From Hyphomicrobiaceae bacterium (GTDB lineage Bacteria > Pseudomonadota > Alphaproteobacteria > Rhizobiales > Methyloligellaceae): a stretch of 64,000 nucleotides of DNA. The DNA lies in NCBI GenBank assembly GCA_020637815.1, contig JACKJS010000001.1, forward strand, positions 62,001-126,000, written 5' to 3'. Positions 35,133 through 44,131 of the stretch are shown piece by piece (within the stretch, counting starts at the first letter, position 1; each line of letters starts with the position of its first letter). Under the pieces are notes generated by a model. The model worked only from the letters and a program-made list of their open reading frames with translations. It did no database searches and had not been told where the DNA came from. The position numbers and the translations under genes were made by a program.

Positions 35133-36365
35133 CTACTCCGCCGGAACCAGCGGTTCCCCGTGCGTCTTGCCGACTTCGGCGGCGTTGCGCGTGTTGCGGT
35201 AGACGAACTCGGTTGCTGGCCGTGCGGCCTCTTCCTTGGCAAGCCTCACCATCTCCGCGTGATAGGGCGAGAGCGAGCATGCGGGATCGGTGTTGCGCGG
35301 GTCCTTGGTGATGGCCATCGCTTGGCAGCGGCAGCCGCCGAAATCGACCTCACGGAAGGCGCAGGATTTGCACGGCTCCTTCATCCAGTCCGTACCCCGG
35401 AAAGCGTTGAAGGCGTCGGAGTTCATCCAGATGTCGACCAGCTTCCTGTCGCGCACATTGTCGAAGTGCAGTTCCGGAATGCTCTCGGCCGCGTGACACG
35501 GCAGAACCTTGCCGCCGGGTGTGATGTTCATGAAGCCCTTGCCCCAGCCGCCCATGCAGGGCTTCGGCCGCTTGGCGTAGTAGTCGGGCACAACCATGTC
35601 GATGGTGAGCACGCCTTTCAGGCGCTCGCGGGCGGCTTCCACGTATTCGATGGATGCGACGGTCTCTTCGTATGTGGGGATCAGCGCGGCGCGGTTGAGA
35701 AAGGCCCAGCCGTAATATTGCGCATGAGCGACCTCGAGACGTTGCGCGCCGAGTTCGACAGCCATGTCGATGTAGCGCGGCACGTTGTGGATGTTGTGCC
35801 GGTGAATGGGGGCGTTGATCGTCAGCGGCATGCCGAGCTCGGTAACCCAGCGGGCAACTTCGAGCTTCTTCTGGAGCGCGCCGGGATAGGCGCCGATACG
35901 GTCGGCTCCGGCCGGATCGACGTCCTGGAACGAGATTTGGACATGATCGAGCCCAAGCTTCTGCAACGTCTCCAAGCGGTCGCGCTTCAGATTCACGGCG
36001 GCGGTGATGAGGTTGGTATAGAGACCGGCATCGGCCGCGGCCTTGACGATCTCTTCGAGGTCTTTGCGCGCGGTCGGCTCGCCGCCGGACAGATGGATTT
36101 GCAGGATACCCATCTCGCCCGCCTGGCGCATGACCGAGCACCATTCCTCGGTGGTGAGCTCATTCTTCACGCTTTCGAGCTCGACGGGGTTCGAGCAATA
36201 CGGGCACTGAAGCGGACAGCGATGGGTGAGTTCGGCGAGGAGACCGACCGGCGCCAGGGCGCACAGTTCGGCGGCTTCGTCCTCGCTGCCGATGACGCCG
36301 GCGGTCGGCTCGTCGTCGACGGCGATTCCGTCGACATGTCCGTCAATCTTGAGATCCTCGGTCAT
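35133..36365 (-). CDS. pqqE: PqqA peptide cyclase (radical SAM)
   Basis: Joins the Glu and Tyr side chains of the PqqA precursor peptide, the first step to pyrroloquinoline quinone. The 410-residue protein has the radical-SAM cluster motif CPLQCPYCS (near 51-59) with CxxxCxxC spacing. A C-terminal SPASM-type set of cysteines includes CHAAES, CKSCAFREVDFGGCRC and CSLSPYH. The N-terminus has about 30 extra acidic residues. It is the last gene of pqqC-pqqD-pqqE and has a terminator behind it. Confidence 0.96.
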   Translation of the reverse strand: MTEDLKIDGHVDGIAVDDEPTAGVIGSEDEAAELCALAPVGLLAELTHRCPLQCPYCSNPVELESVKNELTTEEWCSVMRQAGEMGILQIHLSGGEPTARKDLEEIVKAAADAGLYTNLITAAVNLKRDRLETLQKLGLDHVQISFQDVDPAGADRIGAYPGALQKKLEVARWVTELGMPLTINAPIHRHNIHNVPRYIDMAVELGAQRLEVAHAQYYGWAFLNRAALIPTYEETVASIEYVEAARERLKGVLTIDMVVPDYYAKRPKPCMGGWGKGFMNITPGGKVLPCHAAESIPELHFDNVRDRKLVDIWMNSDAFNAFRGTDWMKEPCKSCAFREVDFGGCRCQAMAITKDPRNTDPACSLSPYHAEMVRLAKEEAARPATEFVYRNTRNAAEVGKTHGEPLVPAE

Positions 36366-36374
36366 GTCTCTTCT

Positions 36375-36677
36375 CTATCCCTTGATATATCCCTTGTCGG
36401 CCAAGTCCTGGAGCAGGTCGACCACGTCTGAGGCAATCACGTCGGCGGGCGCGGAATACTCGCTGGCCAGTTTCACGGCGATGTCGTCAACGGTGCGCTC
36501 TCCATCGCAAAGCTGCAGCACGGCGACGGCGGTATTGTCCGGCGTCAAGATGCGCTCCGGCGCGAGAAGAACCCACCGGTCTCGCCCCGCGTCATGGCGA
36601 AGCTTCAGATAACGCGGCATATGCGGCTTCGTGGCTCGGTCGATCATCAGCCGGCCGGGCTTTTGCACATCCGTCAT
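36375..36677 (-). CDS. pqqD: PQQ biosynthesis peptide chaperone PqqD
   Basis: A 100-residue RiPP recognition element that binds PqqA and presents it to PqqE. PHMPRYLKLRHDAGRDRWVLLAPER (P19 to R43) is the start of the PqqD winged-helix fold, and YSAPADVIASDVVDLLQDLADKG is its C-terminal helix. Its ATG overlaps the pqqC stop by one base, and pqqE starts 9 nt after its stop. It is a separate gene, not fused to pqqC as in Methylobacterium. Confidence 0.94.
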   Translation of the reverse strand: MTDVQKPGRLMIDRATKPHMPRYLKLRHDAGRDRWVLLAPERILTPDNTAVAVLQLCDGERTVDDIAVKLASEYSAPADVIASDVVDLLQDLADKGYIKG

Positions 36678-37411
36678 CACGATGCGTCCGGCACGAAAGC
36701 GCCGGGCGGAATCATGCCCGGATCGACATAGGCCAAGTAGAGAGCATCGAGCTGCGCCCACAAGACATGCGTCTTGAAGCGAAGCGCATCGAGCACGCCT
36801 TGCTGCGCCTCGGGCGTCCGTGCGTTCTGCTTCACATATTCCAGCGCGAAATCGGCATCGCGCGGCGCCTGGGTGAGGCGGCGCTTGAAATAGGCCATCA
36901 CGTCGTCGCTGATGAAATCGTAGTTCTCCAACATGCCGGAGATTCGTTCCCTATGGATGTTCGGCGCGAACAGTTCGGTCAGCGATGAGGCGACGGCTTC
37001 GACCAGCGTCTTGTCGCGGACAAAATTCACATAGGCCTCGACAGCGAAAATCGTTTCGGGCAGGGCGCCTTTCCGCGAGATCACATAGTCGCGGTCGAGA
37101 CCGAGGCCGTCGGTGAGAACGAGCCAGCGCTCGATACCGCCTTCCTCCTCGCCGTAGCCGTCGTGGTCCATGATGCGGTGCAGCCACTCGCGCCGCAATT
37201 CGCGATCGTGGCAACGGCTCATGAGCGCGGCGTCCTTCCGTGGCACGGCCGACTGGTAGCAGTAGCGATTCAGCGCCCAGGCCTGCACCTGGCCCTTATT
37301 CAGCTTGCCGCCATGAAGAAGCTTATGAAAGGGGTGTTTGTCGTGGTACTGCGCGGCGCCGATTGCGCGCAGCTCCGCCTCGAGTTCGTCGGGGCTCAGA
37401 ATCTTGGTCAC
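36677..37411 (-). CDS. pqqC: pyrroloquinoline-quinone synthase
   Basis: Performs the final ring closure and eight-electron oxidation of the PQQ precursor using O2. The 244-residue all-helical protein begins near HDKHPFHKLLHGGKLNK (H23 to K39) and has NRYCYQSAVPRKDAALMSRC (about 48-67) and the RIMDHDGYGEEEGGIERW block. It retains the active-site His and Tyr positions of the family. It heads the operon pqqC-pqqD-pqqE. I looked for pqqA and pqqB upstream and found neither. Confidence 0.95.
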   Translation of the reverse strand: MTKILSPDELEAELRAIGAAQYHDKHPFHKLLHGGKLNKGQVQAWALNRYCYQSAVPRKDAALMSRCHDRELRREWLHRIMDHDGYGEEEGGIERWLVLTDGLGLDRDYVISRKGALPETIFAVEAYVNFVRDKTLVEAVASSLTELFAPNIHRERISGMLENYDFISDDVMAYFKRRLTQAPRDADFALEYVKQNARTPEAQQGVLDALRFKTHVLWAQLDALYLAYVDPGMIPPGAFVPDAS

Positions 37412-37709
37412 GGGCCTACTTCCTCGCTCGGGTTCCTCGCCAGACGCTTCTTCTTCCTGGCGTCTCTTATAACGGTCTCTCCTAGATAGATGGGGAGAGC
37501 GAACTGGAAATCTATGACTCGTTCATGAACACGGGCTTGAACCCGGATTAAGAACGTCTGAAGCCGTTTTGGCGGTTTTCCGGGACTATGGCGCTTCCGG
37601 TAAGGCGTTCTGGGGAGACAGCCGCGCGCGAAACCATGGAAGGGCGGGGCTCGTTTTGATAAGGATTCCTGCTGACGGGCTCCGAACACATAACCCACGT
37701 TTATCGTCA
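37412..37709. other. divergent gap between pqqC and oxyR
   Basis: A 298-bp region that must hold the promoters of both the leftward pqq operon and the rightward oxyR gene. The minus strand contains no small peptide gene with the Glu-x3-Tyr core expected of PqqA, and no room exists for pqqB. A short inverted repeat (CGCCAG/CTGGCG) lies near 37441-37465. OxyR binding here would be natural but no clear ATAG-N7-CTAT array was seen. Confidence 0.4.
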
Positions 37710-38630
37710 ATGGTTTCACTTAGGCAGTTGCGCTACCTTGAGGCGCTGGCGCGAACGCGCCATTTCGGTCAGGCGGCGAAAGAGTGCGCCGTCAGCCAGC
37801 CAGCCCTCAGCATGCAGATCAAGGAACTCGAGGACGAGCTGCGGCTCAATCTCGTGGAGCGCCGCAAATCCGGGATCGGCCTCACCGACAAGGGCAAGGA
37901 GGTTGCAAGCCGGGCGCGGACCATTCTCGCATCGGTTCAGGATCTCGTTGACTATGCCAAGGGGCAGGAGGGCGTCCTCACCGGTATCCTCAAGCTTGGC
38001 GCGATTCCGTCCATCGCACCGTATCTTTTGCCGGCGGCGCTGCCGGCCTTGCAGCAACGCTTTCCGGGCCTGTCGCTGCAACTTCGCGAAACGGTCACCG
38101 AAACGCTCGTCCGGGAGCTTGTCTGCGGCGACCTCGACGTTATCCTCGTCGCGCTGCCGATCGACGATCCGGACGTGGAAACGCATTTCTTGTTCGACGA
38201 CCCCTTCATTCTTGCGATCCAGGCGACCCCGGACAATGCGGATCTCGACTCGGCCACGCAGGACATGCTTGCGGGCGATCGGTTGCTGCTACTCGAGGAA
38301 GGACACTGCCTGCGCGATCAGGCACTATCCTATTGCCAGTTGATGAAGCCCGATGTGCGCGAGAGCTTCGGCGCGTCCAGCCTCGCAACGATCGTTCAGA
38401 TGGTTGCGAACGGCTACGGGATCACCCTGTTGCCGGAGATGGCGACATCGATCGAGGTTCATCGCTCCGACGGCATTCGGCTCTTGCGTTTTTCGCCGCC
38501 GGAGCCCAAACGGGAAATCGGACTTGCTTGGCGTAAGAGTTCTCCGCGAAAGTCCGAGTTTATGCAGCTCGGCGCGTTGCTGCGCCATGGGGTGGCGCCG
38601 AAGACAGCATCGGCGCGGCCACGGCGATAG
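37710..38630 (+). CDS. oxyR: LysR-type peroxide sensor OxyR
   Basis: A 306-residue LysR-family regulator. The N-terminal winged helix-turn-helix (MVSLRQLRYLEALARTRHFG onward, residues 1-60) is followed by the effector domain. The redox cysteines of OxyR are visible in GHCLRDQALSYC near 200-210, so hydrogen peroxide should form a disulphide and activate it. The ATG at 37710 is preferred over 37569. It is divergent from pqqC and 41 bp ahead of a symporter gene. Confidence 0.88.
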   Translation: MVSLRQLRYLEALARTRHFGQAAKECAVSQPALSMQIKELEDELRLNLVERRKSGIGLTDKGKEVASRARTILASVQDLVDYAKGQEGVLTGILKLGAIPSIAPYLLPAALPALQQRFPGLSLQLRETVTETLVRELVCGDLDVILVALPIDDPDVETHFLFDDPFILAIQATPDNADLDSATQDMLAGDRLLLLEEGHCLRDQALSYCQLMKPDVRESFGASSLATIVQMVANGYGITLLPEMATSIEVHRSDGIRLLRFSPPEPKREIGLAWRKSSPRKSEFMQLGALLRHGVAPKTASARPRR

Positions 38631-38671
38631 AAGGGAGGCCGAAAACGCTTAGTACCCAGCTTTCGCTTCTC

Positions 38672-40228
38672 ATGGCGGTGCTGTTCTTCGCGCGCGCAGG
38701 GCTCGTGCGCATGACGCGTCCGCTCTCCGATTTCTACACGGCGGGCCGGCTAGTGCCGGCGTTTTTCAATGCCCTCGCGATCGCGGGATCGTCCGTAGGG
38801 GCTGTTGTTTTTGTCGGCGCTTCCGGCGCGGTCGATTTCGACTGGCAAGGTACGCTCGTGCTTCTGGTGGGCACCGGGCTCGGCTTGGTCCTGGCGGGCG
38901 TGCTGCTGGCGCCTTACTTGCGCGGCTATGGCGGCTTCACGCTGCCGGATTTCCTTGCGGAGCGCTTCGAAGCCGAGACCGTGCGGCCGCTCGGTGTGTT
39001 CGGCGTGCTCATCTGCTCGTTTCCGGCGCTCGCGTCTGTCATGCTCGCCTTTGGCCTGCTCGGTCAGGCCGTTTTCGCGGTGCCAATGTGGATCGGGGTT
39101 GCGGCGGGGGCCTTGCTGATCCTGGTGGCAACGTTTCTGGGCGGTATGCGGTCGCTCAGCCTCTCTCAGCTCGCCTACTACGCGGTGATGCTGCTCGCAG
39201 GCGTCGTCGCCGTTTTGGTCGTGCTGTGGCAGACGGGCGCTCCGGCCGCCATGGATACGCTTCTCGTGGACGAAGTGGTGCCGTCGCTGCCGTGGAAGCC
39301 CTTCGCGCAGACGAGCCCCATCAACAGCTTCGCACTCCTGTTTTGTCTCGCCGCGGGCATGGCTTCGTTTCCGTATCTGCTGATGCGAAGCTTCACTGCG
39401 CCCGATGCGGTGGATGCTAGGGCCGCGTTCGTTGGCGCACCGGTCTTTCTGGTGCTGCTCTGCTTGGCGGGGCCCGCGCTCGCCGGTCTTTACGAGGCGG
39501 CGTCGATCGCGTCCGGCGACCCGCTGTCCATGATCGCGGAGGCGGTGCTGGTGGTCGGGGCCGTCGCGGTCCTTCTTTCCACGGGCGCGGCGCTTGCCCT
39601 GTGTATGGGCAACGTCCTTTCCTACGACCTCTATTTCAAGAGCATCCGGCCGGCGGCGCCGGTCAGCCGGCAGCTATTCGCGGCGCGCCTTGCGATTGTC
39701 GTGACCTTGGGTGCGGCCGGAGCCGTGGCGCTCAATTGGCCGGACGAGACGATGGCCGGAACGGCCGCTGCCTTCTCGTTGGCCGCGAGCGCGTTCTTGC
39801 CGGTTCTGGTGCTCGGAGTGTGGTGGAAGCGGCTTGGCAGCGAAGCCGCGGTCGCGGGCATGGTGGCGGGGCTGATCGTGTGCCTCTATTACATGATCGC
39901 GCCCCATACGATCCCGTTCCTGTTTTACGAATCGTCGAGTTTCTTCTCCGATGCGACGCAGGCGCAGACCGCTGCCTACGAGGCGTTACGTCAAAATTAC
40001 TACGTGGTAGCCGACACGGCGGCGCAGGCCGCGGTGCTGGCCAAGTGGGAAGCGTCCGTGCATCCGATCGCCAATTGGTTCGGCGTGCATGGCGCCTTGG
40101 CCGGTGTGTTCGGCGTGCCCGCCGGCTTTCTCGTCACCGGCCTGGTCGGACTGTTCACGTCCGCGCCTTCGGCCGGGATACAGCGCTTCGTCGAGAGCTT
40201 GCGCGCGAAGCCTGTTTGGCGGTCCTAA
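38672..40228 (+). CDS. sodium:solute symporter (SSS family)
   Basis: A 518-residue protein with about 13 membrane helices. SDFYTAGRLVPAFFNALAIAG near 19-39 is the SSS-family N-terminal signature. GYGGFTLPDFLAERF near 86-100 is the hallmark of acetate/propionate-type ActP symporters. No ATG is available further upstream, though the open frame extends with more hydrophobic residues, so the first helix may begin earlier with a rare start. It probably imports acetate or another short organic acid. Confidence 0.87.
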   Translation: MAVLFFARAGLVRMTRPLSDFYTAGRLVPAFFNALAIAGSSVGAVVFVGASGAVDFDWQGTLVLLVGTGLGLVLAGVLLAPYLRGYGGFTLPDFLAERFEAETVRPLGVFGVLICSFPALASVMLAFGLLGQAVFAVPMWIGVAAGALLILVATFLGGMRSLSLSQLAYYAVMLLAGVVAVLVVLWQTGAPAAMDTLLVDEVVPSLPWKPFAQTSPINSFALLFCLAAGMASFPYLLMRSFTAPDAVDARAAFVGAPVFLVLLCLAGPALAGLYEAASIASGDPLSMIAEAVLVVGAVAVLLSTGAALALCMGNVLSYDLYFKSIRPAAPVSRQLFAARLAIVVTLGAAGAVALNWPDETMAGTAAAFSLAASAFLPVLVLGVWWKRLGSEAAVAGMVAGLIVCLYYMIAPHTIPFLFYESSSFFSDATQAQTAAYEALRQNYYVVADTAAQAAVLAKWEASVHPIANWFGVHGALAGVFGVPAGFLVTGLVGLFTSAPSAGIQRFVESLRAKPVWRS

Positions 40229-40887
40229 CGGTTCGCGTTCGAACTGTCGGCCGTATCGGGCGGCGGCGGACCGCCCAGCAGCCGGAAACCGTCGCGGAAG
40301 CGAAGCGCTTCGACGCTGCTGGCGTGCTTCTTCGGCCCGGCGGAGATCAGCATGTAGATGCGATCGCCGTTCGCGACGAGCGTGATCAGGTGATTGAGCT
40401 TGCCGCGATCGTCTTCGGCCTTCGCCTCGTAGCCCGGACGGCCATTGATCTTGATGGGTGTCTGGCTGCGCACCTTGGTGTCGCTGCCCTTGGCATAGGC
40501 CGCCACGATCTTCTCGAAATAGTCCTGCGTAGGTGGGTTCGGTGCGCGGCCTTCCGGATACTCGAACACGACGATGCTGTAGACCGTGTCGTTGTCCGCC
40601 TTGACCTTGTATTCGTGCTGCAGGAGCGGGTTCTGCCCAGGCACGGGCGTGCTTTCGGGCTTCGGCCTTTCCGTGACGTCGGGGAACGAGGCTACGAAGC
40701 CGCGCTCGGGAAAATGAAACTCGTGCCAGACAGGTTCCTTTTCCACTTGGTCTTCTGACGCATCCTTCGTATCAGCTGCGTCCTCCGCGCGGACAGGTCC
40801 GGCAAAGCCGAACGTCGTGATCGCAGCGCCGAGTGTCGCCAACGTCATCGTGACGAGAAGGCAGTATGTGAGACGCCGAAGAGACAT
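40225..40887 (-). CDS. exported protein of unknown function
   Basis: A 220-residue protein with a signal peptide (residues 1-34, ending VRA) and a mature domain of alternating strands and helices. VWHEFHFPERGFVASFP near 53 and PGYEAKAEDDRGKLNHLITLVANGDRIYML in the middle (ends P149 and L179) resemble the PsbP/DcrB-like fold. The C-terminus is Pro-rich. It overlaps the end of the symporter gene by 4 nt, tail to tail. No function is known to me. Confidence 0.7.
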   Translation of the reverse strand: MSLRRLTYCLLVTMTLATLGAAITTFGFAGPVRAEDAADTKDASEDQVEKEPVWHEFHFPERGFVASFPDVTERPKPESTPVPGQNPLLQHEYKVKADNDTVYSIVVFEYPEGRAPNPPTQDYFEKIVAAYAKGSDTKVRSQTPIKINGRPGYEAKAEDDRGKLNHLITLVANGDRIYMLISAGPKKHASSVEALRFRDGFRLLGGPPPPDTADSSNANR

Positions 40888-41082
40888 CGTCGTTCCTCAA
40901 AATTGGCCGATCCGTTATCTGAGAGCCGTGGACCACAAAAAAAAGGTATTCGCAAGGGCGTAGGGCCGCTTGCGTCTTACATTGTCGTATTATGACAAGC
41001 TCCGGCGACATATTAGAGATGGATGACGGCCGTGCGGGCGTTGTCGCGGCTCCGTGATGGAGTTGCCGTAGGGACGGGGAAT

Positions 41083-41784
41083 ATGCGCCAATCACATTCA
41101 GCAACGTCGATTGCCATTGCGAGCATTTGCGCGCTCATCGTGCTCGTATGGGCCGAGTCGGCCGGTGCTGCGTCGTCGTCGCCGGGTCTGGAGCATGAGC
41201 TCCAATCTCTCGGGTTGTGGGGCCCTGTTGCCATCGTAGGCCTGCGCTTCGGGTCCAGCTTGCTTGGCGTGGTCCCGACGTCGCCACTTCTGTTGGCAGC
41301 GGGAGCGTCGCAAGGCGTCTTGCTCGGCAGCCTCTATGTCTTGGTAGGGGCGCAGCTCGGCGCACTCGCGGGATTTCTCATCGGCCGGCGTCTGGGCCGC
41401 GGCTTTGTGGAGCGGCAAGGCTGGGTCGAGAAAGTTGCCAAGACCAGGGCCGGACGTTGGCTCCTCGACGACAACACGTCGCAATCGCAGCTGATGGCCG
41501 CGGTCTTTCTTTGCCGTTTGATTCCGGGCCTCAACATGGACGGGCTCAGCTATGTCGCGGGTGTCACGCCGCTCAGCACCTGGCGCTTCTTTCTGGCGAG
41601 CTTCGCCGCGCTCCTGCCCTATACGGTTTTGGTCGTGGCGGCCGGCCAGCAATTGGTCACGTTCGGTCCCGGCACGACCTTGCTCGTGCTCGCCGGCATG
41701 GTCGTCTTCAGCGTCATCGCCGCGCTCGGCAAGAGGTATTGGTCGGCCCGCGCAGCACGAGAGAAAGCGGCCTTGCCGCGCTAG
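41083..41784 (+). CDS. VTT/DedA-like membrane protein (TVP38/TMEM64 family)
   Basis: A 233-residue protein with about five or six helices. GLRFGSSLLGVVPTSPLLLAAGASQG and GALAGFLIGRRLGRGF (near residues 50-110) are the re-entrant-loop pattern of SNARE-associated/DedA-like VTT domains. RLIPGLNMDGLSYVAGVTPLS near 145-165 is the second conserved block. DedA proteins are proposed lipid flippases or transporters. The ATG at 41083 is preferred over 41023. The stop overlaps the converging carboxypeptidase gene by 4 nt. Confidence 0.82.
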   Translation: MRQSHSATSIAIASICALIVLVWAESAGAASSSPGLEHELQSLGLWGPVAIVGLRFGSSLLGVVPTSPLLLAAGASQGVLLGSLYVLVGAQLGALAGFLIGRRLGRGFVERQGWVEKVAKTRAGRWLLDDNTSQSQLMAAVFLCRLIPGLNMDGLSYVAGVTPLSTWRFFLASFAALLPYTVLVVAAGQQLVTFGPGTTLLVLAGMVVFSVIAALGKRYWSARAAREKAALPR

Positions 41785-43412
41785 CCTTCCGAGCCAGTCG
41801 CGCCCAGCGTTCGCCGGTACATCGCTTCGGCGTCTTTCTTCAGGGCCCGCCGTGACGGAGGGCGCAAATAGAGCATATGGCCGCCGGCATAGTTCCGGAC
41901 TTCGATCGGGCTTGCGCCCTTCAACGGCGGCAATTGCCCCACGAGATAGGCCGGTACGGAATAGGGTGTGATCAGATCGGTGTAGCCGCTGGCAATGAGC
42001 ACTTCGAGGTTGCGATTGGCGGCGCGCGCGTTTTGGATGTCGTCCAGAACGCCGGCATAACCCTGTTTGGTTGGGCTCGTGCCGAAGTCCCAGCTTGCGC
42101 TGATCTTCCGGTTCAGCAACTCGAAGCTTTCGTCGGTCTTGTAGCCGAGATCCTCTTGCGCATAGCGCACGAAGGCCGAAGACCAGAGCGGCGCGGTCGC
42201 GTCGAGCACAGGATCTGGCCCGTGCGGCCAGGCGCTGGACGGGTGGGGGTCGGGACCGCCGATGCTCCCATCATATAGGCTCAGAACTTGACCGTCCGGC
42301 CGGTTGAATTCCTTGACGAACAACGGTTGTGGGATGCGGGCAAAGTGCTGCTGAACCTTCGCTAGCGGCAAACCGGTCAGTTCGGCCACTTTCGCGCTCG
42401 CTGCTTGTCCGCCTTGTTCGATCCCGGAGGCGAGCGCCACGAGGTAGTCCGTCATGGCGTAACGCTCGACGTCCTTCAGCCCCTCGGCAAGTCCTTCGCG
42501 CGTGGTGATCCCATCGCTTTCCAGCCTCACCGCTGCATAGGAGGGAAGCGAGAGGGCCCATGGCAGCGGATCGTAATCCTCGCCACGCAACATCGAGAAT
42601 TCGAGGGCAGGGGAAATCAGCACCAGGCCGCTCGGCGACACGATGCCCTTGCCCTGCAATTTCCGCGTAACCGCAGCGGCGCGAAATCCGCCATAGCTCT
42701 CGCCTGCCAGGAAAACCGGCGATCCCATCCGGCCCGTCTCGGTCAAATAGAGGCGGATGAACTCGGCGAGCGAATTCGCGTCCTGCTCGACACCCCAGAA
42801 GTCCTTTCCCGTCTTGCTGCCGGTGGCGCGGCTGTAGCCAGTACCGACCGGATCGACGAAGACGAGGTCGGTGAAATCGAGCCAGCTTGAATCGTTGGGG
42901 ATTAGATGCGACGGCGGTCCGGTGAGGGCGCCGGTTTCCGTCGTCGCGACGATCTTGGGCCCCATTGTGCCGAGATGAAGGTAGGTCGAGGCCGCGCCAG
43001 GCCCGCCGTTGAATACGAACGTGACCGGCCTTTTCGTATCTTCGGGGTCGGCGGCGTAGGACACGTAAAATATCTCGGCCACAGGTTGCCCGTCGCTGTC
43101 CACCGGTTTGATCGAACCGGCAACGGCCGTGTAGGGAAGCTCCCCGCCGTCTTGTTTCAGGACGTGATGGGTCGTCACGTCCGGAGGCAGGCGTAGCAGA
43201 ACCTTTTTCGGCTTCGCTGCTTGCTCGGTTTTCCCAGCCTCAGAATTTCCAGTCTCGGACTTAGCAGTCTTGGAGGCCGTCGGCTTGCTGGAGGCGTTGG
43301 CGGCGTGGCTTGTGTCCTCGGCGAATACGGTGCTTGGGCTTGCGGCGAAGACGAGACATGCAAGGACGCAGACAAAGAAAGCTCGGTGGATGCGGTACTC
43401 TGTTCGGGTCAC
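41781..43412 (-). CDS. S10-family serine carboxypeptidase, exported
   Basis: A 543-residue exported peptidase. A signal peptide (1-31) is followed by a Ser/Lys/Thr-rich linker (about 32-70) and then the S10 fold: FNGGPGAAST near 135 (oxyanion), the nucleophile Ser in GESYGG near 237, and the catalytic His in YAGGHMLYLRP near 517. Asp is expected in the SGYTDLITP block near 475. It removes C-terminal residues from peptides in the periplasm or outside. Bacterial S10 enzymes are less common than eukaryotic ones. Confidence 0.9.
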   Translation of the reverse strand: MTRTEYRIHRAFFVCVLACLVFAASPSTVFAEDTSHAANASSKPTASKTAKSETGNSEAGKTEQAAKPKKVLLRLPPDVTTHHVLKQDGGELPYTAVAGSIKPVDSDGQPVAEIFYVSYAADPEDTKRPVTFVFNGGPGAASTYLHLGTMGPKIVATTETGALTGPPSHLIPNDSSWLDFTDLVFVDPVGTGYSRATGSKTGKDFWGVEQDANSLAEFIRLYLTETGRMGSPVFLAGESYGGFRAAAVTRKLQGKGIVSPSGLVLISPALEFSMLRGEDYDPLPWALSLPSYAAVRLESDGITTREGLAEGLKDVERYAMTDYLVALASGIEQGGQAASAKVAELTGLPLAKVQQHFARIPQPLFVKEFNRPDGQVLSLYDGSIGGPDPHPSSAWPHGPDPVLDATAPLWSSAFVRYAQEDLGYKTDESFELLNRKISASWDFGTSPTKQGYAGVLDDIQNARAANRNLEVLIASGYTDLITPYSVPAYLVGQLPPLKGASPIEVRNYAGGHMLYLRPPSRRALKKDAEAMYRRTLGATGSEG

Positions 43413-43549
43413 GTCGGCTCCAGGGTTTCGGTTCGGGCGCGGGCTCGTAAGGCAGCTAGTCGCTCATGCTGGCGGTCTCAAGGCAAGCCCATCACGATCA
43501 CGGAGCTTTGACCTTGACGAGGCCATCATTGAGGCCCAAGCAACCGCCG

Positions 43550-43831
43550 ATGATGAGACGTCCGGGACTTCTGGCTCTATTGCTGCCTCTTTTGATGGCC
43601 CTTTCGGCCTGTGCCACGCGCGGCGACATAGAAACCGACCGCAAGGCCGCGGAGGAGGCCCACAAGGCCGAAGACGACGCCAAGTGCCGTGCGACAAACA
43701 CGAAGCCGGGCGAGACGGCCTACGATGCCTGCCGGCAGGACTTGGCGACGAAGCGCGCCAAGAAGGCGGTGATCGACTACCAGAAGGCGCGCGACTTCGA
43801 CCGTGTTCTTGGCGGACTCGACGATCTCTAG
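43550..43831 (+). CDS. small lipoprotein
   Basis: A 93-residue protein with a lipoprotein signal: hydrophobic residues 7-18, then the lipobox LSAC, cutting at the cysteine near residue 20. The mature part is short, charged and helical (EAHKAEDDAKCRA...RAKKAVIDYQKARDFD) with two more cysteines. The start at 43550 puts the signal peptide at the N-terminus. The function is unknown; it resembles the small helical lipoproteins that cover the outer membrane. Confidence 0.65.
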   Translation: MMRRPGLLALLLPLLMALSACATRGDIETDRKAAEEAHKAEDDAKCRATNTKPGETAYDACRQDLATKRAKKAVIDYQKARDFDRVLGGLDDL

Positions 43832-44131
43832 TCGTTCCGTGCCCCTCCGATTGGCCCCGAAGGCCTTGAGCGCGGCTATTGGCCGCCGCCCCGATGACGG
43901 CTACAGTGGCGTTGGCGGAAATTGACGAGGTCTCGCCTGGTCCGGCTCTCATACGGGGCCGTGAAGGACGAGGAGTTCCGTCCCCGGCATCGGCGATTGG
44001 GCATTCTGCGGGGCAGAGGCCAGCGAACGCCGAAGCGATTTGATTCCGTTGCTGACTGAGGCTTGCGGGTCGCCGCGAGGCTCGACGGGGTTGGGGGCCG
44101 GAGCGGACCCAGAGGCTTGACCGGGATTTAG
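43832..44131. other. 300-bp gap without a clear gene
   Basis: Lies between the small lipoprotein and the large Ala-rich protein. Both strands hold only short frames that look like noise, and the region is as GC-rich as its neighbours. I see no convincing hairpin with a T-run and no strong promoter. Confidence 0.3.

Noticed and set aside
37412..37709. Hidden pqqA peptide gene
   Set aside because: No short frame with the Glu-x3-Tyr core on the minus strand; the only frames are unrelated.
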